Positions 19,801 to 33,269 of a DNA stretch of 64,000 bases are shown here, piece after piece. The translations under genes and the position numbers were made by a program. Origin of the DNA: Eonycteris spelaea (lineage: Eukaryota > Chordata > Mammalia > Chiroptera > Pteropodidae); NCBI GenBank assembly GCA_003508835.1, contig PUFA01000542.1:1-64000 (forward strand). Direction: 5' to 3'. The notes beneath the pieces were generated by a model that was not told the origin of the DNA, searched no databases, and saw only the letters and a program-made list of their open reading frames with translations. How positions within the stretch are numbered: position 1 is the first letter of the stretch; every line of letters starts with the position of its first letter.

Positions 19801-22800
19801 AGGAACAAAATTCACAAAGTGAGTTACCACTTCTAGTCTGAAGGCAGGCCAAATTCAATTCCATTTATTTTAGGTAAAACGCTAATACAAACCCTCCTAT
19901 CCTTCCCAACCAAAAAAAAAAAAAAATACAGAGGGTAGAGGTCAAGACAAGGTGAGCCACTGTAAAACGATGGTGAAAAATCCCAAAGGAGAGAGCCAAA
20001 GAGTAGGAATAATAAACTTGGTGTATAAACTCTGCCCCAAATTCTAGCAGACACCAAATAGTCTTTATGTGGAAAAGAAGTTACAGAACTGAAATTAATT
20101 TGAGCTGTCGACCAAGAGAGTCTTCATGTCAGTCCAGCTAGTTGAATTGCCTTCTAAAAAAAAAAAAAATCAATACTATTCAGAGAAATATAACTGAATC
20201 TATATTTCAGAAGGGATATAATGTTTAAAGTAACTTGTATAAAAACCCAGAAAAATGTGACTCTTCTCAAGAGAAATGATAACTTATTTACATCTTCCTG
20301 ATATTTTCTTTTCACAGCTTTTGAAATGTCTAGCCCTTATTAGTATTTATTCCATATATATATTTATATCTGTTTCTGAGATGTTTATCACACACAAATA
20401 TATTTTTTTCACCATTGTCTTATACCCCTAGTGTTTTATTTATTCCACTTGCCTACTGAATGTAATCAGGCTACTGCATTTGCAACAGTTAAATTCACTT
20501 TAATGGCTATGGTGTGTTAATGTTTCAGATAAGAGTATTATGAGCGTCACACAGTTGATCTCAAGTTGAACGCTTCTGAGATGAACTACTAGGAGGCAAT
20601 TCATGGTTTTCTGTAGCTCTTTTCTCTCTGACACAAGGGCCAGCAGTGTTCCAGACAGAAGCTACCCTGTAAAACTTTATCCAGGAAGATGACATGGGTG
20701 AGAAAGGGGTTATAAGCAAGAGTACGAGATAAAGCTCTCTTGCCGCAGAAACAAACTTGTGTTGACGTAAGCCTCTGACACTTTGGGATTACTTGTGCTT
20801 GTAGGGTAACCAAGTCTATTTCAGTAATACAATGATTTAAATGCTTCATTTGCCTTTTATTTCCTTTTGATGCTTGGCCAAGACAACTGTGTTTCCATAA
20901 TTGTCTTTCTCAATACCTTTCCATGCAGTAATTTTTACTTTACAACAATATCTCCAATATATTTATTTATGTAATATAACTATATATAAATATAAATATA
21001 TATATTTACACAAATCACATGTATATATTGTCACAAAGATCTCTATGTGGTTTTTATTTAAAAAAGCATAGCTATGCTGGCGGAACGTTTAACAGTGGTA
21101 CCTTTTGGTTATTTGAATATAAAAATAAAAGTGAATGAACAAATAACTTTTTCCATTTAAAATATTATTTCTTTATTGGTCGAGTTGAACAAATTTAACA
21201 TATATTGATCTTTCAATTCTCATGTCATCTCTCTTGAAACCACAGGAAAAATATTTTACAAATTACCAGTTTATACCAGAAAACAATATAAAATGAATAC
21301 AAAAAAATATATTTTGTAAAATATCTTGACATGATAAACAAATACAATGGAATTCACAGAAAATTAACTTTACCATAAATTCAATTGTAAATCAACATTA
21401 ATTAAAAATTCAATTATAAATGAAATCAGTTAGATGGCAAACACAGCAAATCAAACAGAAGAAGAAATTTAAGATCGGCTTGAAGGTAACAGATAATTAA
21501 AGTAGTCAGATGAATGCTTAGAACTACCTTCAGAGCAAGAAAAATATACCTTCATTTAAATTTTTCAATTTGGTGCAGTGATGATCTACACACACTTTCT
21601 CTTTTTGAACCTAGAAAATATTAAGAGCAATACAGTTTGCTTTGTAATTATGGCTCTGAGAGACACTGGGGAATGTGAATTCTGACAGAGGGATGGCAGG
21701 TTTTATATTATCTATATTATAATAAAAATTAATAGAAATACTACTTCATGATTGAGAAATTTCAAAAGTTGAAATTTAAAGTTCCAATTATCAGTATATT
21801 AGACTAACAAGAATCGCCAAACTTTTGAGGAGAAAGTCACCATATCAAACGGTCAGGAGATTAAGTCTAAACAGGAAATTAACTAACCAAAGGCAAGATT
21901 TCCAAATAAAAATAATCAGATTACATGGATGGTCCTTAGGAAAATAGTGACTTTTGTACATGTAGTTGATTTCCTGTTCATCTCAACAGGTACGCTCTGA
22001 TATAAAAGAAGGGCAATAAGCAGCATCACTGTGGTTGAAGTTTGTCAGAACTGCTCTATCATTCAGAGCTATTTGCCTTCAAAGACAAATAGAAAAATAA
22101 GAAGCAAGATGTGAGGGATGGAGACTCTTTTTGAAACCATCAGGTAGACTAATTTCTTGAGGTGATGGGAAACAATATGAATATGTAACTATTAATGTAA
22201 AATATAATTATGAATATAAAATAGAAATAGGAAACTTCTGGAGATGCTCTCCACCAGGACGTTCTCACTTACGGTTTAGAAGCCACAGTCCAACATTTCA
22301 AATCATGCATCAATGTAAAAAAGACACGAAATGATGGTGTTCTTGCATTTTGCTTATAAAGTAAAAATATCTAAATTTACTAAAATGGAAGAGATAGAAA
22401 TGGACACAACAAAAAGAGAAGTCAGTTCCTGAGGTTCAGGTATTGTGGAGGTGCCAGAAAATCTGAAAAATCACAAATGGGAATTTTGGAAATGGGAACA
22501 AAATAATTTCAATAATAATAATAAAAAAATCAGCGGAGTGATTGAATAACAGACCAGAACATCTAGGGAGAAGTAAGTGATTGAAAGAGCACTAGAAGAA
22601 AGAGAAAATGAGTAGAAACTATAGAAGATACTAAGGCAAAGAATAAAATTTCATAGAGAATGACAAGATATGGAAAAGGAGAATGTGATGTGAGAGAAAC
22701 CATAGCTGATTGTATTTGAGATGATAATGCATGAGACATTCAGTTCAGGAGTATAATTCATCACTCTCAGAAAAAAAATACATCAATTAACACCTGGTTG

Positions 22801-22814
22801 CATCAGTAATACTA

Positions 22815-24210
22815 TTTCTTATTCTCCTCCTTCATCTCCTTTAAAATCTATCACAAGTTGGATTTCTGCCCCAATAGCCCACTGAAACTATTCCCTATAT
22901 TTGGAAATCCAATAATAAAATTCTCATCTTACTTGAATTAGCAGCAACCTTAGACAAGGTGGATCACTCTTCATCTTGGAAACCGGTTCTTCACTTGGCA
23001 CCAGGGCAATACTTTACTTGGTTTTATCCCTATGTCATTGCTACTCCTTTCAGTCTTGTTTGCTGGTTTCACCTCTTCCCCTTTACCTCTTCCATCTGAG
23101 TGTCACAGGGCTCAATGCTTGGACTTCCCTTTTTAATATCTACATGTATTTCCTGCATATATTATCAGTCTTAGTTTTAAGCAAATATTATGTTTTCCAG
23201 GCCAAACTACACCATTCACTCAGGACTTAGACATCTGAGATTATTCCACAGCTCTATTGTATGTTTGAGAAAAATTCATATTAACATGTTCATCCAAAAC
23301 AAACTCCTGTTTTCTCTATCCCACATCTCCTTCGAGTATATTTTTCCAACTTTTTAATAGAAATACGTTTCCAGTTTTTCAAGGCAAAAATCATTTTTGA
23401 CCTTGACTTCTTTTCCCTCTCCAGCCACATTTTATGTTAGAGTCCTGTTAACACTAACTTCAAAATATGCCAGAATCCATCCATTACTCATCATTTCCCT
23501 GTTTACTCTGGTCCCAGCCACCATCATCTGTAGTCTGAATTATTTTGAGTGTCCCTATTTTTGACCTCACTTGTATTTCACTTCAGCAGTCAAAATGACA
23601 CCATTAAAATATAGTCAGAGCAAGTTCCTCATCTTTTCAAACCCACAAGTGTCTCTCCACGCTTCCCAATGAAGAAGCTAAAGCCTTATAAAAAGTACAA
23701 TCTGAGCCCTGTTACCTCTTTCATCTTACCTCTACAGTGTTTCTGACCTTGTTTCTCCCACAACCTCAACCTGCTAAGGTGCCTTTGCAGATGTGTTTTC
23801 GTAGTCCGTGCCATGAAAGTTTAAAACCACAAATATGCGACACTTTCTCTATGTACTTTGTGTATATCTCTGCTTTCTACATAAAGTAAGATATTTTCGC
23901 TACCTCAGGGATCAGTTTTCACTCCCTTGTGGAGCACACTCCCCCCGCTGAGAAGGCATGCTGGAACACTGTTCCCTTCCCTCACTCTGCTCCAGCTGCC
24001 AGCCTCCTTGCTGATCCTCGAAGATGCCAGGCATGCTTCTGCAGGAGGAAATTTCACTACTGTTGGCTCAATTAGAAATGCTCTTCTCTGTTTTTACACA
24101 TTGTTAGTTTTCACACCAACTTCATGTTTTTGTCCAAATATCATATTCCCCATGAATTCCAATTGAATGCCAGTTCCCTCCCACAGATGGCGCTTCTCTC
24201 ATATTTACTG
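22815..24210 (+). mobile_element. LINE L2 fragment, duplicate
   Basis: Same L2 landmarks as the copy at 6490-7890: CACAGGGCTCAATGCTTGGAC, CCCAGCCACCATCATCTG, CCTCCTTGCTGATCCTCGAAG. Duplicated together with flank P. Confidence 0.78.
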
Positions 24211-24959
24211 ATTCTGACAGTTTAGGAACAGAGTGCGAGGCAAGAGAGAAAAATAACTAGAAAAAGAATGATGAAATGCATGATGAGTAAACATGATACC
24301 TAGACTAGATAACTTTCTTTTTAGTAATTTTTCCAGATAATTTATTTTAGAGTCTTTTGCACAGCTAAGCCAGTTGGTTAAATGTAAAACAGCAGTCACA
24401 TTTTTTTTTCTTCAATGCTGTGATGGAAATAATCTTTTTGATGCATAAACACATTTTTGCATCTTAATAGTTAAGGAAATTAAAAACGAAGCTATGAAAA
24501 TCAAACTTATACCTTTAAATGATTCAGGCTTTTTTCTCAAAATATGAAAACTTCTGCTGACTTTTTTCCTCATATGAAGCATATGATTCATTTAGCAAAG
24601 TTTGCGTTGGCTTTCTATTCTTTTGTGTTAATGAACTGCATGTTTTTAAGACCCCATACTTTCATCCCATTATTTTCTTACCTCAATTATACTTCTCAGA
24701 ATATAACAGGTAATAAGTCATGATATCATTCATAGGGCTTTTAAAAGTTGCACTTAAAGAGTGGGATAAAACCATTGTAGAATTTTTTTAGAACTTCTTG
24801 TATTTGGACATGTGCATATCAATTGAAAATTTTCATGTTGCTTTATTTGTTACCTTTTTCTCCTTAGGTGAGAACATTTAGATTCAATCTCACAGTAAAT
24901 TTCAATTATACAATACAAGCAATTCACTATAGTTATCATGTAATAAATTAGATCCTCAG

Positions 24960-25213
24960 GCCTTATTGAGCTTATAACTGAAAGTTTGGTCCCTTTTACC
25001 AACCTCCCTATTTTCTCCACCCGTAGCCCCTGGAGACCACTTTCTACTGTCTCTATGAATTTGATTTTTTATAATTCCTTGTATAAATGATACCATACAT
25101 TATTTGTGTTTTCTTTCTAACTTATTTCACTAAGCAAAATACTTACAGTTTCATCCCTGTCACAAATGACAGAAATTTCTTTTTCTCATGTTTGATAATA
25201 ACCTAGTGTGTGT

Positions 25214-25245
<32 letters not shown>

Positions 25246-25460
25246 ATAATATTTTTTTATCCATTCATCCATTGAAAAAACTTTGGTTGCTTCCATATCT
25301 TAGTTATTGTGAATAGTGCTGCAGTGAAAATGGCAATACTGATATCCTTTGAGATAATCATGTCATTTTTAGACATATACCAGAAGTGGGATTAGTAGAT
25401 CATATGCTACTTCTAATTTTAATTTCCTTAGGAATGATAAACATTCCCCTTTTTTGGATG
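24960..25460 (-). mobile_element. LINE-1 3' end, antisense, duplicate
   Basis: Matches 8640-9150, including TTATCCATTCATCCATTGA and the embedded TG repeat. Confidence 0.72.
25206..25242. repeat. (TG)n microsatellite, duplicate
   Basis: TG run with one TT interruption, at the same place as 8886-8922 in copy 1. Confidence 0.95.
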
Positions 25461-27561
25461 CATGAAGAGTAGGATGAAAAGAATTCCATCTAATTCTAAC
25501 TAGATAATTTAGATTTCATGTACTTTTTTTTTTGACATTAGTGTGTCATTTAACTTGTGTTTTCAAAGTCTACTATTTCTCCCTCCTTATTTTTGTTAAG
25601 TGAAATTTAAAAAATTACCTTTGTTTCTCCCTACATATGAGACTTGCACTTTTGTCATTAACAAAAAAATATTTCTATTACAATAGATAACTAGTTATGA
25701 TTGAGGATGAATTAATGAATAAAATAATGAGTAATATTTAATATTTCAATGTCTTTCTTTGTGACACAGTTCAATGCTGTTTTAATGTTTTATCTTTCAC
25801 AGACACATTGATTTTTATCAGAGGAAGTATAAATCACTTATACCTAATATTAAATTGAATGCAGTGATTTTCAGTATGAGACAGAGAATTAAGGATGATA
25901 AGTTTGGGAACTGATGATTGTTGTGACCTTATAATGAAGTTGAAAGTGTAGTAATTCTTCAGCATATTAGTGATCAATATCATTAAATACTTATTGTTAA
26001 TGGAATTATGATTTTAGAATTTTTCCTTGTGATAGAAATGCATAATGAGAGGAATAGAAGTGTGTAATGCCATGATTGAGCAATCTGGAGTAAGAGTAGA
26101 ACATAAGCATCTAATATACTCTTAACAAGGCCTGGGTTTTCAGTGCTTGTGATGAAGATGGAAGCAAGTTAACAGCATGGTGGTCAAGTTTTTTGTCCCA
26201 GAAATCATTTAGAAATGAAAGCAATTTCTCAGAGCACTTGTCTATGGACAAGTAAATGGCGTAGTACGAGCTCAAAGTCTCCTCTATTCTGCAGGTGTGC
26301 GACGAGATAAGCTGCCTTCAAAATAGCTCAAGTACAAGAATTTCCTGTTCTAACTTGAAGTGCACGTTAATGAGAAATCTACTTTTTTCACTTTGCTTCA
26401 CACTGAGTCTTCACATGCAGGCTGTGAAATTATAGGAGTAACCTGGTCTCCCACTAATGGATGCACCTTTCTGGCCTACAGAGATATGTGTCTCTGCTCT
26501 CCTGTCTGTCTACTGGCCCAATTCATTTAATGGTAAATTATAAATTCTAGATGTGATACAATTGAATATAGTTAATATGCAATCAAATCAAAGAAACATT
26601 GGTATCCTTATTTGTACAATTCAGGGTAAAAACAAGAATGAAATATAAAATATGTTTGAGAATATCTTAAAATATTCAAACTTTAGCCTGTGGAAAATTA
26701 CTCAAGTGCATGCACACATGCATAATTGGGTTTGTAAGTCAATATAACTTAATGTGAAACCCCATAAGCAACACACCAGGAAGAGTATTTATGGATTTTG
26801 AAATGAATAAATATAATTATATGATTAATTACATATACAACCTTTTATATTTGAAAAACAATTCTTAAAATGAATTCATTGAATAATGAAGGTCTAACAT
26901 AGTTTCTCATACATATGTACATTGATTAAATAAAAGCAGTTTGACCTGTAATAAAAATCAGGATGACATAGTCTCCATAAAATGCTTACTTAAAATTAGT
27001 TATTAACAATCAACAGACTTTTTAGAAATTGAAAAAACATTGTAAGAAAAGATACCACACTGACAACAGACTCCTGTCTAATGAATTATGTTATATTAAT
27101 TGATGAATCAGAAATGTAACATAGCAATTGTATTAAAATAATATTAACTAGTAACATATATTGAGTGTTTATAATTGCCAATTGGGTATTAAGTGTTTTA
27201 CATGCACTGTAATTATATATTTTTATTCCACTTTAGATTAGTAAACTAGTTGCTAGACTAAATAATTTTTCAAATTGTAAATTTCAAAGCCAGAATTTAT
27301 TCTAACTGCAGAGCCAACCTGCTAATTTATTAAATAATTTATCTGATTTATTAGATTTGCTTACACACTAAACTGCCCTCACGACTTTGGCAGCCATCGG
27401 ATCCTTCAGGAAGTTTGTACCAACGGTGTTTCTCCATAAATGATCTACACGTTTATTTTTCATCTTAGTTTCATATCTTAACCATTAACTAAATTATAAA
27501 TTACTTATATAAGTATTTTAAAAAATCATTTTATACCATTATTTTTTATTTATTATGTTTT

Positions 27562-27565
27562 GGAT
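27562..27565. repeat. Left target-site duplication of solo LTR
   Basis: GGAT immediately left of the LTR; repeated at 28007-28010. Confidence 0.7.
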
Positions 27566-28006
27566 TGTGATGATGTGCCCCTAAAAAGATGAAAGAAAGG
27601 GTTAAGACTAGAAGCCTCTATGCCAACCGCCACAGCAGCCACATTTCCTGATTGAATACCTGGCGATTACATCAGTAGGCTATTGTTTAACTCTGTTCCC
27701 ACAAGAAAGAGTAGGAGGAATTTATGGGAAACATGGTATGGGAATCTGACCTTTTAACGTTCCGCTTTCTGCTTCTGTGCCCCCGCTTACGCATCATATC
27801 AGACCACCATTTGGTGACGGGTAATGAGTAGATGATGTATAGATCCATTGTGATTGGGTGATATGGAGTATAATTAATGGATTTTGGGCTATAAAACTGT
27901 GGACCTGAAATGGGTCGAGGCTGCTCCTTTGGAAGGACAGCCGCCGCTATAAACTGCCTCTAATATCAAAGCACTCAGGTTGAGTCTGGTTATTCTGGTC
28001 ACAACA
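27566..28006 (+). mobile_element. Solo LTR of an endogenous retrovirus (ERV1-type), 441 bases
   Basis: Starts TGTGATGATG and ends CACAACA, with a 4-base GGAT duplication on both sides. It carries a TATA box (TATAAAA, 27890-27896) and an inverted CCAAT (ATTGG, 27853-27857). The corresponding places in the other U copies lack it (compare 43005-43040). A 4-base duplication and TG...CA ends fit gammaretrovirus-like elements. No internal retroviral sequence remains. Confidence 0.8.
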
Positions 28007-28010
28007 GGAT
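28007..28010. repeat. Right target-site duplication of solo LTR
   Basis: GGAT immediately right of the LTR. Confidence 0.7.
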
Positions 28011-28534
28011 AACTTCAGTGAGTCATTTAATATATTTCAACATATAAAATATTTCTTTAAAATTTTAATAATCTCAAAACTCAGTCATTCAAAATGAAAC
28101 ATCATTTGATAACACCTCATCTGTCTTTTGAATAAATAAATGTGACTAAAAAAAGTAATTTAATGCAGACAATTATTGTATATGCTAATGCTACTATTTG
28201 TTCAACTAGAACACTTAACCGATTAGTGGATTTAAAAGTTATCAAAAAAATTGATGCCTTCTTATTTTTCCATACAATGTTTTCATTTTCTCATAGTTAT
28301 TCTAAAAGTGTTAAAATGTTTCAGTGGAATTTAACATTAAATTAATAAAGATATACTTTACTTCTTTCCTAATTTATTAGTTTTCATTGCTTCGACCAAT
28401 AATATCGTCATACATAAAATATCATTTTAAGAACTGTTATTCTGTTGTGTGTGAAACACTTATTTAAAGGTCTAAGTAAGTTAGAACCTGACTTTCCATT
28501 GGTTACCTGCAAAATCAGTGCTGTTGCTTCTCAC

Positions 28535-28562
28535 ACTCCACCCACATTGACTCCACCCACAT
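28535..28562 (+). promoter_or_regulatory. Tandem CACCC-type motif upstream of gene 2
   Basis: Same 13-base direct repeat (ACTCCACCCACAT twice) as upstream of gene 1, with the same 2-base spacer. Confidence 0.45.
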
Positions 28563-28657
28563 ATCCTAGGGATCTTGTCAGTGTTCACACCCTTTATTAG
28601 CGACTTCAGGACAGTTATCACAATTAGCACTGTCACTGGCGCTACTGAGCTGAAGAG

Positions 28658-28727
28658 ATGAATATCCAACAAGAAAATGACTCAGACTTGAGTCCGTCTA
28701 AGCTGTCAAGGAGAGACCAAATGAAAG
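28658..28727 (+). CDS. KLRC2-like: Gene 2 exon 1 (short cytoplasmic tail)
   Basis: 70 bases, open, ending AAAG before donor GTAAGG at 28728, as in gene 1. A one-base loss in the old exon part (near 28742-28750) lies downstream of this donor and would do no harm. Confidence 0.75.
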
Positions 28728-29238
28728 GTAAGGGCACTAAAAATTGTTTTCACTAATTGAACAGCAACTATCTATCCTCTGTGGAAATGAATGTTCAAAA
28801 TGCTTTGCAGGACTTCAAGAGAATGACGAGAATGACCACTATAAGGTTAACACATTGAAGAGACACACATTATAACTGTTTTAAGATGTGCAGCTGGGTG
28901 CAGAGATGTGGGAAAAGAATAGTGAAAAAGCTCACATATATTTTATTTGCGAGGATCAGAGTTGAAAGTTGAAATACAGTACTTCAATATGCAATCTGAG
29001 GACTGATTTTATTCAAGCATCGTTATAAGGTATAATTTTGATCAACAACTCATGGAGATTTATTATTTCCTGAAAATTCAATGATATATTCTGAGAGGAA
29101 GAGTACAATGGTACATCTGGGTTTGGAGTCTAAGTTTATATATGTGATTCCCTGTGTGTGGGGGTTCTCTGTGTGTAAACTGTCTAAGGAATTGTCCCCA
29201 TCTGTCCTTTCTCAGTGTTCCCATTTCTCTCCCTGCAG

Positions 29239-29334
29239 CTCTAGCATCACCTCCAGAGAAGCTCATTGCTGGCATCCTGGGAGTTTTTTGCCTTGTCTTG
29301 TATGTTGTAGTAAAAACGAAGCATTTTATTCCTT
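29239..29334 (+). CDS. KLRC2-like: Gene 2 exon 2 (transmembrane, Lys)
   Basis: 96 bases, open: [20 protein letters not shown] then YVVVKTKHFIP. Acceptor CTGCAG, donor GTAAGT. Confidence 0.8.
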
Positions 29335-29850
29335 GTAAGTAATTTTTTGAAAGATTTTATTGGTACTTTTCACTTTAATAATCATTGGTGCCTGTAATCA
29401 CTTTTTGATATGATGAATAGAACTCTAATTTTAATGTATGCTTTTAAACTAATTGTGAAATGTTTTTTTTGAAATCATCCAAGGTTTAAACGTCAGAATG
29501 ATTGCCACAGATATTTTATGAATATGTGTACATATATACATACATATCTATTTTGATTTCACAACTCAAAGACATACTATAGGAGACGAAAGTATTGAGA
29601 AATACAGATTATTTCATGAGATTGGTTAAATCAAATATTGTAAAAGATGGTGTAGTTTTTTCCTTGCAGCTTCAAAATATTTTTTCCCTTTATTACTTCA
29701 TTAATTTTTTTGGTAAAATCAACTTTATTCCAATTATTCTAATTCTAAACATGTCCAATTTCAAAGTGAGAAACAAAAAAGTATTATGATTCATTTAGAT
29801 TGTTGAAAATATATATTTTTTTAGTAATAATTACTTTGTGTATTTTTTAG

Positions 29851-29903
29851 CTACCTTAATCCCAGAGCAGAATAATTCCCCTTGGCAACAGGAATCCAGA
29901 AAG
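29851..29903 (+). pseudogene. KLRC2-like: Gene 2 exon 3 (stalk, one base short)
   Basis: Reads STLIPEQNNSP and then loses frame. The gene 4 counterpart has AATTCCTCCTTGG where this has AATTCCCCTTGG, a single missing base in a C/T run. Confidence 0.7.
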
Positions 29904-30409
29904 GTACAGAATGGTTTTCAAACTTCTGATATTAGTAGTTTATACTTTGCCTTAACTCAGGTAGATTAAAATAGTAATAGTTTTTTTAAAAAACAAATTA
30001 TAATATTGGGTAATAGTATTCATAAATAATAATTATAGGGAATGTTCCTTCTTATGCAACATATGAAGGAATATTCATTTTAAATCCTCATGTCCATTGT
30101 TGCCATTTGGCTGAATTTCCTCCTGCTATTCTATGAGACAAATAACTTTATTCTTCTAAAAGTGTTTTTGTTCATTGACATTCAGACATGTGTTAGAGTG
30201 GATATTGTTGCTTGTGTGTTTTCTTGTTAAGGGACATAAATTAGGGGCTGAGAGGCTGACTCTTCTCTGAGTGTGTGTGACTGTTTTTTTCATATGTACC
30301 AGCCAGTAAGGTACATAGATACGTAGTACATATATATGTTTATACTTATGCAAATGTAAATTAACTTTTACTTTTTAAAATTCAAATTGTTTTTTGATAA
30401 TTTCTTCAG

Positions 30410-30561
30410 CATATCATTGTGGTCGTTGTCCAAAGGAATGGTTTACATATTCCAACAATTGCTATTACATTAGTACAGAAAGGAAAACATGGAATGAGAG
30501 TCTGATGGCCTGTGCTTCTAAGAACTCTAAGCTGCTTTATATAGATAATGAAGAAGAAATG
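30410..30561 (+). CDS. KLRC2-like: Gene 2 exon 4 (first lectin exon)
   Basis: 152 bases, open in the family frame: [20 protein letters not shown], then KTWNESLM and KNSKLLY. Lys in NSKLL is shared with gene 4; module-I genes have NSTLL. Confidence 0.88.
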
Positions 30562-30929
30562 GTAAGATTTTAAATGTTTCCAACATTTTATTAAAAGATT
30601 TTTTGGTCTATTGGATATTATAGAATATATTCATATTTTTGTATACAACTGTAGTTTATCTTGAATCTGTTATATACCATTGTTTGACACTGTAATCTTT
30701 CATTTATATTTTATGCCATTAATGAACATATGATAATTTCCAGTTCTTAGATTTCATAGACAACCATGTGTTCATAATTGCATTTCTCGCTAATAAATTT
30801 TGCTGTTTAGTTTTACAATATATCAAGGAAACTAATCATATCACTTTGTGCAGATTGATTACAAACTGAAAGACCCATGTAATTATAAATCAGATTATGA
30901 AACAGAAGTTTCCAGTTTGCAGTAGCTCT

Positions 30930-32060
30930 ACTCCTGTGTATTTTCTCACAACTTTCCTTCCTTACATAACCATTATTCTGATTTTAATATTAAAATTATC
31001 TTGGCTTCATTTTGAACTTTATATAGTGGGGATCATTCAGTACGCATTTTATGTGTGTCTCTTTGCAATCCCCTATGACATTTTTGCAATTTGTTCATAC
31101 TATTGCATTTATCTGTACTTTATTAATTTTCAGTGCTGTATTGTATATACATGACATCTTTATCTATCCTACTCAGAATATAGTTATTTTAGTAATGTGT
31201 GGGTATTATGAATAATTATTTTATGAAAATCTTTATGTACTTTTTTCAATTTTATATTAACAATTTATATATTATATACGAATGCCATGTAGAAAATATA
31301 TGTAATATCTATTATATTTATAATATAATAATATATATAAAATTATATTGTTATAATCATATATACATATAATTATATTGTTCTCTATGTGACAAATAAA
31401 ATTGCAGGGTCATAAATATATGTATATGCCAATTTATTTAATTATCACAACCTTTTTAGTTTATTGTATAAATATATATTTTACCTGATAGTCCTTTGTT
31501 CTAAAACAACACTATAGGAATTTTAATGTTGTAAGTTTTTATCATTATATAAAAGTATCATTATGATATAAATAGGCATTTTTGGATTACTATTAGAATG
31601 GACACATCTTTTTGGGCTACTTACCATTATGACATTCTCTCTGAGAGAAAGAGAAGTGCCGTTTATGTCTCTTGCCCATTTCTCCTATATGCCTCTGTCA
31701 TTTTTCTTCATAGCAGTTATTTCAACATGAGCTTTTATTAAATTTATCAATGCAAATAGCTTTTTTGACTTTGTGACTATATTTTCACTCTCCTACTGGA
31801 GTTTTTTAATGACCAGAATTTATTAAATGTTAGCAGTCCAACTTATCATTTTGGGTGTTAGTGATCATTCGACTTATTTCAGAAATCAGTCCAAGTTCAA
31901 GATAATCTCTACATTACTGCCAGGTTGTATCTTTTTCTTTGTTATTAACTTTTACATTTAAGTCTATAATCCATTGAGAATTTATGTTTTTGTGGCTCTG
32001 TACTTGTGACTGTAGTAGAAGTGAAGTTGATACTTTTCTACATATTATGTAATCGATGGG
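30930..32060 (-). mobile_element. LINE-1 3' region, antisense, in gene 2 intron 4
   Basis: Plus strand resembles reversed L1: a GATCATTCAGTACGCATT start, TTTTTTAATGACCAGAATTT near 31803, and TTACATTTAAGTCTATAATCC near 31950. The 85-residue hydrophobic open frame at 30897-31154 lies in it and is not a gene. The duplicate is at 59010-60150. Confidence 0.62.
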
Positions 32061-32228
32061 TCATAATTTATTGTGAAGATTATTTTTCATGAGTAAGTAT
32101 ATTTACATATATAATTACACACATATATGCTCTCATCTGTTTAATATAGAGATAATATATTTTATTATATCTTTATAAAAATGAAAATATATAAAATGTT
32201 ATGTGTATATAATATTATATACACACAC

Positions 32229-33049
32229 ACGTATTCCCATCTTATATTAGGGGATATTCTAAGACCCCAGTGGATACTTCAAATCACTGAACTACATATA
32301 CATGATATTTTTTATACATACATACCTATGATAAAGTTTAATTTACAAGTTAGTCACAGTAAGAGTTTAACAGGATAACTACTAATAAAATAGCTACTAA
32401 TAAAATTAATAACTACTAATAATACACACAATATATTGTCATAAAAGTTATATGAATGTGGTCTCTCTCTCATCTCTATCTCAAAATATCTTAGTGTCTA
32501 TACTATCCAGTTTGAGGTGTGGTAGCAAAACTAACACACATTTCTTTTTCCTTCACAATTTCACAGATAGAGGGTTTATTTCTTACTGTAGATTTTAGCA
32601 ATCTCTGCATAAGATTTTTTTCCTTTCTTATTAAATCAAGGTTTTCACCTTTTCCCTTAAAGGAAGCACTTCACAGTTTCTCTTTGGCATGTCCAAATTG
32701 CCAGAATCATCAGCCTTGAGCTTTGGTTCCCTTATTAAGTAGAATAGGCTTACTTGAATCCAAGCTCTGAGACACTGCAGCAGTGGATCTGATAACCAAG
32801 TGACTAAGTACTAAGTGACTAACACTAAGAGGGGAGCATGTACAGTGTGGTTTGTTGGACCAAGGGATGATTGAGATCCTGGGCAGAAAGGAGTGGGACA
32901 GTGTGAGATTTCACCACTACTCAGAACTCCTCCAATTAAAATTTATAAACTTTCTCATTTTGGCATTTCCTATTTAATACTTTGGTTCCAAGTTGACGTG
33001 GGGGTATCTGAAACAGGGAAATGAAACCAAGGATAAAGGGGGACTACTG
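32229..33049. mobile_element. Tigger-type (TcMar) DNA transposon copy in gene 2 intron 4
   Basis: Start GTATTCCC...TTATATTAGGGGATATTC and end AAAGGGGGACTACTG are near-inverted ends. The inside has CTAAGACCCCAGTGGATAC, CATACATACCTATGATAAAG and GATCTGATAACCAAGTGAC, matching a common Tigger-related family from memory. Non-autonomous. The duplicate is at 60318-61157, and a separate insertion of the same family is at 52942-53891. Confidence 0.7.
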
Positions 33050-33269
33050 TGTAGAATCACAGTCTGCATAGCCTGCAGGAGTTTGAGTAAAATGGAGAAA
33101 CCTTACCTTCCTTATGTCCCTTTACTGTGTCTATTCATAATATAATTGTCTTAAATGTTTTAACTACATATATTGAGAATCACATTGATTCTCATTGATT
33201 GAGAATGTTAAAATTTACTTCAATTTATAATTTTGCCTCTATATTAAACAATTTTGAAAACAGAAAAGA

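Larger units (their letters stand above)
16800..25815. other. Duplicated flank P, copy 2
   Basis: Collinear with 452-9497 and non-coding throughout. It carries the second L2, antisense L1 and TG repeats listed separately. It differs by a small deletion near 21695 and an insertion near 19300. No gene was seen. Confidence 0.7.
25816..28490. other. Upstream flank U, copy of gene 2
   Basis: Non-coding segment matched by 40975-43520 (gene 3) and 54060-56590 (gene 4), for example the shared AGTAACCTGGTCTCCCACTA near 26438, 41884 and 55000. It is absent upstream of gene 1. It contains one solo LTR. No exon was recognised. Confidence 0.65.
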
